Shown here in pieces: positions 45,160-54,770 of a stretch of DNA of 64,000 nucleotides. The stretch comes from DASCNA01 sp036011305. Lineage in GTDB: Bacteria; Verrucomicrobiota; Lentisphaeria; Victivallales; GWF2-38-69. The notes beneath the pieces were generated by a model that did not search any database, was not told the DNA's origin, and saw only the letters and a list, made by a program, of their open reading frames with translations. The translations under genes and the position numbers were made by a program. The DNA lies in contig DASCNA010000144.1 in assembly GCA_036011305.1 (NCBI GenBank), positions 1 to 64,000 of the forward strand, written 5' to 3'. Within the stretch, counting starts at the first letter, position 1. The number at the start of each line of letters is the position of its first letter.

Positions 45160-47373
45160 CTATAATTTTGAAAGATCGTCCTCTCTTAACTTTTTTATTA
45201 ATTCAGAATCAGATAATAGATTTATAGCATCACTTTTCTCAATTTTTTTTCTTTTTAAAAGCTCCATTATTGACTTATCCATTCTCATCATTCCATCTTT
45301 TGAGCCTGTCTCCATTGTAGATGGAAGAAGATGAATTTTAGATTCTCTTATCAAAGATTTTACTGCATGAGTACCGATAAGAACTTCAAATGCACATATG
45401 CGCCCCTTTTTATCTGCTCTCGGTATCAAATGTTGAGAAACAACTCCCAGCAAAGAACCTGCTAACTGCATCCTAATCTGATTCTGATGTGAGGATGAAA
45501 AAGAGTCTATTATTCTATCTATACTTTGAAAAGCGTTATTTGTATGCAAAGTAGCAATAACTAAATGCCCTGTTTCAGCAGCAGTTAATGCTGTAGCAAT
45601 TGTCTCTGTATCTCTCATCTCCCCTATTAAAATAATATCGGGATCCTGTCTGAGTACATATTTAAGTGCGTTTGAATAACTCAGTGTATCAGAATTAATC
45701 TCTCTCTGATCTATTATAGATTTTTTATTACTGTATACATATTCAATTGGATCTTCTATTGTAATAACATGAGAGGATTTATTTCGATTAATCCTGTCAA
45801 TCAAGCTTGCCATAGTTGTGCTTTTTCCATGTCCTGTCGGACCGGTTATTAAAATTAAACCGTAAGGTTTGTCACTGATATTGATAAGAGCTTCCGGCAG
45901 TCCAAGCTGATCAGGTTCAGGAATAATATTAGAAATAATTCTTATAGATACTGATATAGAATTTCTCTGAAAATAACCATTAACCATAAATCTGTAGGAC
46001 TTCTCTGATTCATCAGCATCTAAGTTCAGTATTAACGCTAAATCAAGTTCTTTATTAGATTCAAAAACAGCTCTCTGAGATGAAGAAAGAATACTGAAGA
46101 AAAGTTTTTTGGTATCGCCAGATCTCAATATAGGAGTATCTAAACTCATCAAAATTCCATCAATTCTAAGATTTGGCTGAGCTCCTGCCGTTAATAATAA
46201 ATCACTTGCGCCATGCTCTAAAGCAGACTTAAGCAGTTTTTTCATATCAAAGTCTACACAGATTTCCTTATCTGCATACTTAAGTTTTCTAAATGTTTCT
46301 GCTCCTCTTTCAAGCCCTTCTACTAACAGTTTAAATTCATCTTTATTTGTCGCTGCGTTGATTCCTTCATCAAATGAAATTATCTTATTTTTATATAGTC
46401 TGCTTAAGGATCTGTCAAATGTAACCATTCCTTCTCCTTCTCCCAATCTGATAATATTTTCAATATCAGATATTTTCCCCTGCGCAATATATTTTGCAGC
46501 CAATGGAGTTACATTTAATATTTCAAAACAAGGAACTCTTGTTTTTCCATTTTTTGCAGGAACAAGCCGCTGAGCAATTATACATTTCAAACTTAAGGAA
46601 AGATCAAGTAATACTTTATTTTTTGCATTTTCGGGATAACTGTTAATTATTCTTTCAAAACATTGGATAACATCGGAAGTATGCATTGATGTTAATATCA
46701 GATGGCCTGTTAAAGCGGCGGAAATAGCAGAACTTATAGTTTCTGTATCTCTTGATTCACCAATTAAAATTACATCTGGACTTTCTCGTACAATATTTTT
46801 CAATGCTGTGGAAAAGTCACATACATCAGCACCGATTTCTCGCTGAGTAATAAGTGATTTTTTATCTGTATGTATATATTCAATAGGATCTTCAACAGTA
46901 ATTATGTGTTTAGTATAATTAATGTTTATATAATTTGTAATAGCGGCCATTGTTGTTGATTTTCCGGAACCTGCAGCGCCTACAATCATTATAAGACCGC
47001 TTTTACTGTCTGCAAATTTTGCTAAAGTTTCATGGAGATTCAGATCTTTGAATTTAAGGTCACCATCAGGTATAACTCTTGCGACAAATCCGGGCAGAGA
47101 TTTTGATATAAAAAAATTAATTCTATAGCGTAATTTATTTGATAGGTTCAAACTAATATCAATATTACCTGATTTCTGAAAAATTTTTTCAGAATAATCA
47201 GTTACATTCGAAATTCTGAATTCATTAACTTCATCAGCTGTGGCAAATTTATGTTTCTGATAACCCGTTATTTCTCCATTTACTTTAAAAATCGGTTTTT
47301 TATCAGCGGTTATAAAAAGATCAGAAGCATTGAGTTCAAGCATTGTATTTAATAAATCATCAATATAACTCAT
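45160..47373 (-). CDS. Tandem PilT-PilT ATPase fusion
   Basis: This single 737-residue polypeptide contains two complete PilT/PilU-type retraction ATPases. Copy 1 (about 1-365) has Walker A GAAGSGKST (132-140), the Asp box VEDPIEY (160-166), Walker B ILIGE (202-206) and the His box MHTSD (230-234). Copy 2 (about 377-737) has the PAS-like N-domain start HGASDLLLTAG, Walker A GPTGHGKST (511-519), Walker B ILIGE (581-585) and TLHTNN. Both sites look active. Normally PilT is about 350 residues and forms a homohexamer; here three chains would give a six-domain ring with two alternating kinds of subunit. No other type IV pilus gene is in the window. Confidence 0.9.
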   Translation of the reverse strand: MSYIDDLLNTMLELNASDLFITADKKPIFKVNGEITGYQKHKFATADEVNEFRISNVTDYSEKIFQKSGNIDISLNLSNKLRYRINFFISKSLPGFVARVIPDGDLKFKDLNLHETLAKFADSKSGLIMIVGAAGSGKSTTMAAITNYININYTKHIITVEDPIEYIHTDKKSLITQREIGADVCDFSTALKNIVRESPDVILIGESRDTETISSAISAALTGHLILTSMHTSDVIQCFERIINSYPENAKNKVLLDLSLSLKCIIAQRLVPAKNGKTRVPCFEILNVTPLAAKYIAQGKISDIENIIRLGEGEGMVTFDRSLSRLYKNKIISFDEGINAATNKDEFKLLVEGLERGAETFRKLKYADKEICVDFDMKKLLKSALEHGASDLLLTAGAQPNLRIDGILMSLDTPILRSGDTKKLFFSILSSSQRAVFESNKELDLALILNLDADESEKSYRFMVNGYFQRNSISVSIRIISNIIPEPDQLGLPEALINISDKPYGLILITGPTGHGKSTTMASLIDRINRNKSSHVITIEDPIEYVYSNKKSIIDQREINSDTLSYSNALKYVLRQDPDIILIGEMRDTETIATALTAAETGHLVIATLHTNNAFQSIDRIIDSFSSSHQNQIRMQLAGSLLGVVSQHLIPRADKKGRICAFEVLIGTHAVKSLIRESKIHLLPSTMETGSKDGMMRMDKSIMELLKRKKIEKSDAINLLSDSELIKKLREDDLSKL

Positions 47374-47582
47374 AAATTTCCCATATCGGCCTAATAGGAG
47401 TACAATTTTAAATTAAGGATCACAGAATTTAAGTTTTAAAATTATTAACTATAATTAATAACCAGATTATTCAGCTCCTAATTCATAATTTAGAATTAGT
47501 AATTCCAGCTCATCAGAATTAGATTTAATTATATATATCATTACATCAAAGTTTAACATAAAGTATCAATTATTTCAGCATC

Positions 47583-48290
47583 ATGAATTTAGTACTTATA
47601 TACAAAGATGATTTTATTGACGGCAATAATATAATTATCGGAGGAAGAAGATTTAGGCATATCCTTCAAATTCACAAGGCAAATGTGGGTAAGGAATTAA
47701 CTGTAGGCCTACTTAACGGCGAAATAGGGACAGGTAAAATCATCGAACTAAATAGTGACAGCATTAAAATCCAAGTAAATTTGAATACCCCTCCTCCATC
47801 ACCACTCCCGTTAACTTTAATCGTTTCACTTCCAAGACCTAAAACTCTGAAAAAAGTTCTCCATATTGCGACATGCCTGGGAATAAAAAAAATATATCTT
47901 ATTGAAAGCTGGAAAGTGGAAAAGAGTTACTGGCAGTCACCTGTTCTAGAAGAAAAATCGGTTAATGAACATTTAATTTTAGGTCTTGAACAGGCAAAAG
48001 ACACTATTCTACCTGAAGTTACTATTAAACGTAGATTCAAACCTTTTATCGAAGATGAAATACCTCAGATTATTGAAGGGTCACTGCCAATTGTAGCCCA
48101 TCCGGACAAAAATAGTGAAACAAATTCGAATAACAACTTGCCTATCACGTTAGCCATAGGACCTGAAGCCGGTTTTACAGAATATGAAATATGCATGTTC
48201 AAACAACATCATTTTCAAACTTTTTCACTCGGATGCAGAATATTGCGTGTAGAGTTCGCAATCCCCGCTATTATCAGTAAATTAACATAA
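47583..48290 (+). CDS. rsmE: 16S rRNA m3U1498 methyltransferase RsmE
   Basis: This is a 235-residue SPOUT-fold methyltransferase of 16S rRNA. The PUA-like N-terminal domain (1-70; RRFRHILQIHKANVG) precedes the knotted domain with LPRPKTLKKVLHIATCLGIKKIYLI, the SAM-binding GPEAGFTEYE and LGCRILRVEFAIPAI near the C-terminus (usually ILRTETA). Length is normal. It is followed after 37 bases by the M32 peptidase. Confidence 0.9.
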   Translation: MNLVLIYKDDFIDGNNIIIGGRRFRHILQIHKANVGKELTVGLLNGEIGTGKIIELNSDSIKIQVNLNTPPPSPLPLTLIVSLPRPKTLKKVLHIATCLGIKKIYLIESWKVEKSYWQSPVLEEKSVNEHLILGLEQAKDTILPEVTIKRRFKPFIEDEIPQIIEGSLPIVAHPDKNSETNSNNNLPITLAIGPEAGFTEYEICMFKQHHFQTFSLGCRILRVEFAIPAIISKLT

Positions 48291-48327
48291 AAATATACTA
48301 ATCGGCAGTAAAATTTGAGGAATAGTT

Positions 48328-49833
48328 ATGAACAACAGGAAACTTCAGAGATTAACAGAATTAGTTAATGAAATAAGTGATATTAATATGAGCGCCGCAC
48401 TGCTTGGATGGGATCAGGAAACATACATGCCCAAAGACGGTATCAGTGATCGGGCTGAACAATTATCAACTCTAAGCAAAATATCACATGAAAAATTTAT
48501 TTCAGAAGAAATGGGCGAATTAATAAACAACTTACAATCTGAAATAAAAAACCTGAATTCAGATTCAAATATTTCAAAATTGATTAAAGTTCTAAATAGA
48601 GATTATCAAAAAGCAGTAAAAGTTCCTACAAAACTGGTAGCTGAAATGTCTAAAATCAGCGCTATTGGTCAGCAGGCATGGTCTGATGCACGTTCAAAAT
48701 CAGACTTTTCTATTTTCGCTCCAATACTTAGCAAAATTGTAGATTTAAAAAAGGAATATGCAAATATTTTTACACCGTTCAACAGTGCTTATGATCCTCT
48801 TTTAGATGATTATGAACCTGGCTTAAAAACATCTGATGTTAAGGATATTTTCAATGAATTGAGACCTGCACAGGTTGAACTAATTAGAAAAATAAAAGAA
48901 CAACCTGAAATAGATAATAGTTATATGTTCCAGAAATATGATACTGATAAACAATGGAATTTCGGTGTCAAGGCTATAACTAAATTCGGTTATGACTGGA
49001 ATAGGGGAAGACAGGATAAATCAGCTCATCCGTTTACTACCAATTTTGGAATTGATGATGTTAGAATTACAACAAGAATAGCTGAAGACTATCTTCCCAT
49101 GGGACTGTTCGGCACACTACATGAAGCCGGACATGCTATGTATGAACAGGGAATAGATAAAGAATTGAGAAGAACACCTCTTGCCTGCGGTTCCTCATTA
49201 GCATTTCATGAATCACAATCAAGAATGTGGGAAAATCTTGTCGGACGTTCAAAAGCTTTCTGGAACTTCTTTTATTCAGATCTCCAAAAAACATTCCCTT
49301 CTCAGTTAGGCTGCATACCACTTGAAACTTTTTATAAAGGTATAAATAAAGTTGAACCTTCTTTAGTAAGAGTAGAAGCTGATGAAGCCACTTACAATAT
49401 GCATATTATGCTAAGACTTGAGATTGAAATTGGATTAATTGAAGGCAGCATAAATACAAAAGATCTGCCCACTATATGGAATGATAAGATGAATGAATAT
49501 TTGGGGATAATACCTTCTAATGATGCAGAAGGAGTCCTCCAGGATATTCACTGGTCAATGGGTGCAATCGGCTACTTCTCAACATATGCATTGGGCAACC
49601 TCATTTCAGCTCAGTTATGGGAAAGTATTAACAAAGATATTAAAAATCTGGATACTCATATTTCTAATGGTAATTTCGAAGTATTATTAAACTGGCTGAG
49701 AGAGAAAGTACATAGCCATGGTTCAAAATTTGAGCCCCAGGAACTTATTGAAAGAATAACAGGTTCAAAGATTTCTCCTAAGCCGTATATGAAATACTTG
49801 AATGCAAAGTACAGCGAAATATATGGCCTTTAA
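48328..49833 (+). CDS. Metallocarboxypeptidase, family M32 (Taq type)
   Basis: This is a 501-residue cytoplasmic zinc carboxypeptidase. The zinc motif HEAGH is at 265-269 (GTLHEAGHAMYEQG), a third ligand glutamate lies in FHESQSRMWEN, and DVRITTR matches the family DxRxT motif. SAHPF, another conserved block, is also present. Length is normal. It probably recycles peptides by removing C-terminal residues. A GAGGAAT element lies close to the ATG; an imperfect hairpin follows the stop. Confidence 0.93.
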   Translation: MNNRKLQRLTELVNEISDINMSAALLGWDQETYMPKDGISDRAEQLSTLSKISHEKFISEEMGELINNLQSEIKNLNSDSNISKLIKVLNRDYQKAVKVPTKLVAEMSKISAIGQQAWSDARSKSDFSIFAPILSKIVDLKKEYANIFTPFNSAYDPLLDDYEPGLKTSDVKDIFNELRPAQVELIRKIKEQPEIDNSYMFQKYDTDKQWNFGVKAITKFGYDWNRGRQDKSAHPFTTNFGIDDVRITTRIAEDYLPMGLFGTLHEAGHAMYEQGIDKELRRTPLACGSSLAFHESQSRMWENLVGRSKAFWNFFYSDLQKTFPSQLGCIPLETFYKGINKVEPSLVRVEADEATYNMHIMLRLEIEIGLIEGSINTKDLPTIWNDKMNEYLGIIPSNDAEGVLQDIHWSMGAIGYFSTYALGNLISAQLWESINKDIKNLDTHISNGNFEVLLNWLREKVHSHGSKFEPQELIERITGSKISPKPYMKYLNAKYSEIYGL

Positions 49834-49846
49834 CCTTTAATATTAC

Positions 49847-49885
49847 AGGCTGCATTCGAATTGTTTTATTTACAGAATACAGCCT
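49847..49885 (+). terminator. Imperfect hairpin after the M32 gene
   Basis: AGGCTG plus ATTC pairs with GAAT plus CAGCCT, with one bulged base on each arm, 13 bases after the stop. No T tract follows, so it may be a rho-independent terminator of weak type or only an mRNA 3' stabiliser. Confidence 0.4.
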
Positions 49886-49978
49886 CACCTATTAATGTTA
49901 TAAACAAGTTATCAACATGCAGTCTACATGTTATTTTACTATTGATTCACCTTAAAAAATAATATTCGTAATTTTTGT

Positions 49979-51622
49979 TCATTTACCATTCCTTTTCAGT
50001 ATAAGAACCGTAATATCATCAAATCTGTTATTTTTTTCAAATCGACGTACTGTTTTTATTAATTTTTCACACAGCAGACGTGGAGTCAACAAAATATTAT
50101 CTTTAATTTTATTAATAAAATTTTTATCTCCAAATTCATTATCATGGGGAGATAAAGCCTCTGTCATACCATCAGTATATAAGATTAAAGTATCTCCAAA
50201 CTTAAGCTGTTCTTTTCCCTCTTTATATATATAGGAATCCTGTACGCCGACAGCAAGACTGTTTGAAACCCCAAATTTTCTCAGCTCTTTTTCAGAATTA
50301 ATAATAAATGATTCATGATGGCCGCCGTTTGCATATGTAATTTCGCCTGTTTTTATATCATAATATATTAAGAAAATAGTTACAAACATACAATTTCTAT
50401 TGTTAGTAGACAGGATATTATTCAGTCTATTTAATGCATTTGCTGGACTTGGCTCATTTAAGCAGATATATTGCAGAATCGTTTTTGACAGTGCCATAAA
50501 AAAAGCTGCTGAAATACCTTTACCTGCCACATCGGCTATGGTGATTGCCAATTTATTTTCACTAACAAAAAAGAAATCGTAAAAGTCCCCTGCCGCATCC
50601 AGAGCAGGATCTAGTTTTGAGTAAATAGAAAATTCAGGCCTGATGATAGTTTTATCTATAATGGGCAGACATGATCTCTGAATACTTCCTGCAATTTTTA
50701 TTTCGCTTTCAATCGATTCTCTTTTTACTGTCTCATTTCTAAGATGATTCATATATTCCTTAAGTTCACCTCCCATAAAGTTAAAAGCCCTGATCAGATC
50801 AACAGTTTCAGCACTGCCATGTTCGTCCATATGTATATCAAAATCTCCTGATCCAATTTTCCTCAGTTTGCTTCTAAGAACAGTTATAGGTTTTGTGATT
50901 GATGTGAACATATACCATAATATTATGAGGCAGACAGCAAATATCATTGAAGCTGTAATAAAATGATACGTCAGCAGCCCGGACATATTATTCTTCATAT
51001 TTGTCATCTGCTGAATAACATACATATCAAGCAGTTTATTGCTGTTACTGCTCAGTGTAGGTTTATACTTTACACTTTTATAATTAATTGCACCTATAAT
51101 ATAATAATCAGTCTTAGGTATCTGCCTCACAATTAAAATCATTTTGTCATTCCTAAAAACTTTAGACGTATGATCATTCCTATTCTCAAGTTTTTCATTA
51201 AAAAAATTATAGAGTTTAGGATATTTTTCTGTCCATGAGTAAAAATTTTGTCCAATCTCGCTTTTCTTTGAACTACTCAATATTTTTCCATCTTTAATAA
51301 TTATAAAAGATGCTGTTTCTGAGTTACTTAAAGCAGATGGAAAATTTATCACTTTGGACAAAGGCTTACTCGTATCAATAGAACCTTTAACATTGACAGT
51401 ATCTTCAATAGCCTGTGTCATAAAATAGAGATATTCCTTACTGAAATTAGCTCTATCCAACCTTAAATTTTTTGTTATAGCTCCGGTTTTTGCTATTATT
51501 TTATCAGATACTCTGTTATTCAAATCAATAGTTTTATCAATAAACCACATATGAAGAATAATATAAATAATCAGTACAAATATGATGACTAAAAACATTT
51601 TGGTCTTCATTCTTAACTTCAT
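49979..51622 (-). CDS. RsbU/SpoIIE-type phosphatase with periplasmic sensor and HAMP
   Basis: This 547-residue membrane protein has a TM helix (about 10-27), a periplasmic sensing domain of about 190 residues, a second TM (about 218-238), a HAMP domain (SITKPITVLRSKLRKIGSGDFDI) and a cytoplasmic PP2C domain. The phosphatase metal motifs are AAGDFYDFF, IADVAGKGISAAFFMA, TYANGGHHESFII, LYTDGMTEA and FDDITVLIL. It should dephosphorylate an anti-anti-sigma (STAS) protein in response to an outside signal; no STAS or kinase gene is nearby. The ATG at 51622 is favoured by a GAGG eight bases upstream over an in-frame ATG at 51685. Confidence 0.87.
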   Translation of the reverse strand: MKLRMKTKMFLVIIFVLIIYIILHMWFIDKTIDLNNRVSDKIIAKTGAITKNLRLDRANFSKEYLYFMTQAIEDTVNVKGSIDTSKPLSKVINFPSALSNSETASFIIIKDGKILSSSKKSEIGQNFYSWTEKYPKLYNFFNEKLENRNDHTSKVFRNDKMILIVRQIPKTDYYIIGAINYKSVKYKPTLSSNSNKLLDMYVIQQMTNMKNNMSGLLTYHFITASMIFAVCLIILWYMFTSITKPITVLRSKLRKIGSGDFDIHMDEHGSAETVDLIRAFNFMGGELKEYMNHLRNETVKRESIESEIKIAGSIQRSCLPIIDKTIIRPEFSIYSKLDPALDAAGDFYDFFFVSENKLAITIADVAGKGISAAFFMALSKTILQYICLNEPSPANALNRLNNILSTNNRNCMFVTIFLIYYDIKTGEITYANGGHHESFIINSEKELRKFGVSNSLAVGVQDSYIYKEGKEQLKFGDTLILYTDGMTEALSPHDNEFGDKNFINKIKDNILLTPRLLCEKLIKTVRRFEKNNRFDDITVLILKRNGK

Positions 51623-51847
51623 CTTAATATCCTCATTAATACATGAACTTTCCAAGCACGAGCTTTCTACTATTGTCCTATTCATAGCATTTTCAAGAAA
51701 ATTTAATATATGTCATCACTTTACCTACTTAATAAAAAAATATGACAGAAATAAAAATTACATATAAGTACAACTGTTAAATTCTGTCCATTTAATATAA
51801 AATGAAATATAAGTTTGTGTTCATGAAAATATCAAAAAGGAAAAACA

Positions 51848-53929
51848 ATGAAAATTATTATAACTCTCCTTATTTTCACTATTTCCGGATTATATGTATC
51901 ATCAAGTCATGCAGAAAATAACATTGTTAAAAAATCTAAGGAAGAAATTCCTAAACTTTTCAGACAGCATGTAAAACTGATTAACAATGAATATTATTAC
52001 ATTCTGAACGGAAAAAAGCATAAACTTGTTAATCTGGAAAATGAGTATAATCTTGAATCTTTAATCGGCCGGCCGACAGGATCGGAAAAAGGAATATTAT
52101 TTGATTTTTCAGGGATAACTGGAGTTGAAGGCGGCAGGTTGTATGCAGGCCTTATCCCTTTTAAAAATATGAAATATCCATATCCCGTATTCAGGGATAA
52201 AGTAATTGCTGTAAAAGATGGAAAAGCAGATTTTCCTTTCTCTGTTTTTGAAAACGATCCTAAAGATCCTTCATCCGATTTTGATTTAATTGACTGGGAA
52301 GTAACAGGCAAAGGTACTTTAGGCTACAGACTGCTTGATGCAAAGGGCAATATAATGTATGATGGAAAGATTGGATTTTTGGGTAAAAAAAGCGGCCCCT
52401 TTAAAGTTAATAATGCATCTATAATATTGGGTCCTATAGTCAATTTATCTAGAACGGGTAATTTTAACAATGAAATAAGAATATCATTTACTACATATAA
52501 AGAAACAGTCGCAGAAGTGGAAGTTATCTCAAAAGATGAAAATTTCCATAAAATCTACAAATCCCGTCACAACACGAAAGATCATATAATTACCCTCATA
52601 GGATTACAATCGGAAACTAAATATAAATATATAGTCAAAACTTCAACTATAGATGATAAACAGAAATATAGAGAAGACTATTCCTTTAAAACCGCACCGC
52701 CTCCTGGTTCAGATAAACCGTTTAAATTTGCATTCAGCAGCGACGGCAGGACCGGTGGAAGCGGTATAGGCGGAGGGATGAGGTTTCTTACAAGGTCAAT
52801 CAATGCATATATTCTTAAAAAGATGAATGCTTATAATGCACTTGAAAATATTGATTTTTTCCAGTTTACAGGTGATTTAGTAAGCGGTTACGATACAAGA
52901 CAAGCACAGCATGAAGCTGAATTTGTTTCCTGGAGAAGAACCATAGAGCCCTTTGCTCACTACTATCCCGTTATAGCATCCATCGGCAATCATGATGCGG
53001 CTTTATCAACAATTTTTGCCGACCCTAAAATTGATATTTCAAGTTTTCCAAAACTAACCGGCGGTATTGCTATTGATAAATTTCCATACAAAACACACTC
53101 TGCCGAAGCAATTTGGGCAAAACATTTTGTCAACCCGGAAAACGGACCTATTAGTGAAGACGGTCAACCTTATGACCCTGAATACGGTAAAATGAATTTC
53201 CCTACATACAAAGAGAATGTTTTCTATTACACATGGGGAAATACAGCCATTGTCAGTCTTAATTCAGATTACTGGTATTCAGCAAATCTTGATGTAACCA
53301 AAGATCCTAAATATATAGGAGGACTGCACGGCTATATTATGGACGGACAAATGCAGTGGTATAAAGAAATAATGAACAAACTGGCAAGAGATGGAACTAT
53401 AGTTCATGTTTTTGTAACAATCCATACTCCGGCATTTCCAAACAGCGGGCATATCATTAACGATATGTGGTACAATGGTGACAACAATCAGAAACCTGTT
53501 GTACTGAATAAATACGGTGAAAATATAATCAAAACAGGAATTCTAGAACAGAGAGATAAGTTTTTACTAATAACAATGAGCAATCCGAAAGTTAAGATGA
53601 TCCTCGCTGGAGATGAACACAATTTCTGCATGACAAACATAGATAAAACAATGAAAATGTATCCCAAAAACTGGGAAGGAAGAGATATAACCAAACTACC
53701 TACTTTCAGGCCTATTATAGAGATGATAAACGGGGCTGCAGGAGCTCCTTATTACGCACAGGGCAAAACTCCCTGGACCAATCATACTAAATATTTCACA
53801 ACTCAGAATGCTCTAGCAATATTTTATATTGAAGGCAGTAAAATACCGGAGTTAAAAGTAATTAACCCTGACACACTTGAAACTATTATAGATAAAACTC
53901 CTATTGATAAATTATTTCCTGGTAAATAA
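51848..53929 (+). CDS. Large exported metallophosphoesterase
   Basis: This is a 693-residue protein with a signal peptide (cut after Ala22). A region of about 190 residues of unknown fold is followed by a fibronectin/purple-acid-phosphatase-like domain (about 190-275, with LIGLQSETKYKYIVKT) and a calcineurin-type phosphoesterase core. Metal motifs: SSDGRTG (Asp in place of the DxH start), FTGDLVSGYD, ASIGNHDA, TIHTPAFPNSGH and AGDEHN. The first motif lacks the usual histidine, as in some relatives. It probably hydrolyses phosphate esters or pyrophosphates in the periplasm. No Pho-box-like repeat precedes it. An AAGGA site is near the ATG. Confidence 0.8.
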   Translation: MKIIITLLIFTISGLYVSSSHAENNIVKKSKEEIPKLFRQHVKLINNEYYYILNGKKHKLVNLENEYNLESLIGRPTGSEKGILFDFSGITGVEGGRLYAGLIPFKNMKYPYPVFRDKVIAVKDGKADFPFSVFENDPKDPSSDFDLIDWEVTGKGTLGYRLLDAKGNIMYDGKIGFLGKKSGPFKVNNASIILGPIVNLSRTGNFNNEIRISFTTYKETVAEVEVISKDENFHKIYKSRHNTKDHIITLIGLQSETKYKYIVKTSTIDDKQKYREDYSFKTAPPPGSDKPFKFAFSSDGRTGGSGIGGGMRFLTRSINAYILKKMNAYNALENIDFFQFTGDLVSGYDTRQAQHEAEFVSWRRTIEPFAHYYPVIASIGNHDAALSTIFADPKIDISSFPKLTGGIAIDKFPYKTHSAEAIWAKHFVNPENGPISEDGQPYDPEYGKMNFPTYKENVFYYTWGNTAIVSLNSDYWYSANLDVTKDPKYIGGLHGYIMDGQMQWYKEIMNKLARDGTIVHVFVTIHTPAFPNSGHIINDMWYNGDNNQKPVVLNKYGENIIKTGILEQRDKFLLITMSNPKVKMILAGDEHNFCMTNIDKTMKMYPKNWEGRDITKLPTFRPIIEMINGAAGAPYYAQGKTPWTNHTKYFTTQNALAIFYIEGSKIPELKVINPDTLETIIDKTPIDKLFPGK

Positions 53930-54023
53930 AAATATTTCATAATAATGCTAAACTAGCTACAGTAAAATTGGGTTTTTAATTTCTATTTCAAATCTGACTA
54001 GAAAATAAAAATATTCAATAGGA

Positions 54024-54668
54024 TTAGATAATCTTAGTTCTATAAAGTACATTCATTATAATCTGAATCGCCAGAATAAACTGAAAAATGCTGAACACCC
54101 ACCCCACAATCTGAATAACAGTACTACTAATGCATTTAATAATCCATGGAGTTACCACCATGATCAGCATATTGCAAATCAATATTATAAGAAGTGATAC
54201 TATTAAAATTCTCTCAATATTATAATCTCCAATACTCATAATTCTGACACAAAGAACAGTTACAATGCCTGCTGGGGTTATTATATATGGAGCAATAAGA
54301 GTGTAGGCCAACATATTAAAATGGGGTTTTTCAAGAAAACTGGATTTATTCAAATTTGTTTTCATTTCCATTTGTGTTGGATTTCCTTTGATTAATGCTA
54401 AGGCCTGCATCAACAGCACTAACCCTAGGGTAAATGAAATTGCCATTTCAGAAATATGCCATTTCTTAATAAAATTAGTTCCAATGAAAATTAACAAAAT
54501 CAAAATTATACCTGATATCAAAGTAGCTCTTAATGCTACATTGAGTTTAAACTTAAAAACTAGTCCCTTAGTTACATGCTCAAAAGGTAATATTACCTTT
54601 ATTGGTCCAAGAGTTATGAAAAGTATAAGAAATATATCACTAATCTTTAGTTGTATAATTTCATTCAT
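54024..54668 (-). CDS. MarC family integral membrane protein
   Basis: This is a 214-residue inner-membrane protein with about six membrane helices. The family features are visible as LFITLGPIKVILPF at the start, FTLGLVLLMQAL, and TLIAPYIITPAGIVTVL in the second half. MarC proteins have no established transport substrate; the old antibiotic-resistance link has not held up. It stands between the exported phosphoesterase (convergent) and the pst operon. Confidence 0.82.
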   Translation of the reverse strand: MNEIIQLKISDIFLILFITLGPIKVILPFEHVTKGLVFKFKLNVALRATLISGIILILLIFIGTNFIKKWHISEMAISFTLGLVLLMQALALIKGNPTQMEMKTNLNKSSFLEKPHFNMLAYTLIAPYIITPAGIVTVLCVRIMSIGDYNIERILIVSLLIILICNMLIMVVTPWIIKCISSTVIQIVGWVFSIFQFILAIQIIMNVLYRTKII

Positions 54669-54706
54669 CGTTAACCAAGCTCCATTAACTTCTAATTAAT
54701 AAAAAC

Positions 54707-54736
54707 CAGCAATTACCACAAATATGATAATTGCTG
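54707..54736 (-). terminator. Terminator after the pst operon
   Basis: An 8-bp stem (CAGCAATT / AATTGCTG) with a 14-base loop is followed by a T run on the minus strand, about 35 bases after the second pstS. Confidence 0.65.
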
Positions 54737-54770
54737 TCAGTTAACAATTATAAATAAATTTATTATTTCA

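Noticed and set aside
47478..47499. Inverted repeat CTAATTC/GAATTAG between the PilT fusion and rsmE
   Set aside because: Seven-base arms of very low complexity; no terminator T tract and no evident operator logic.
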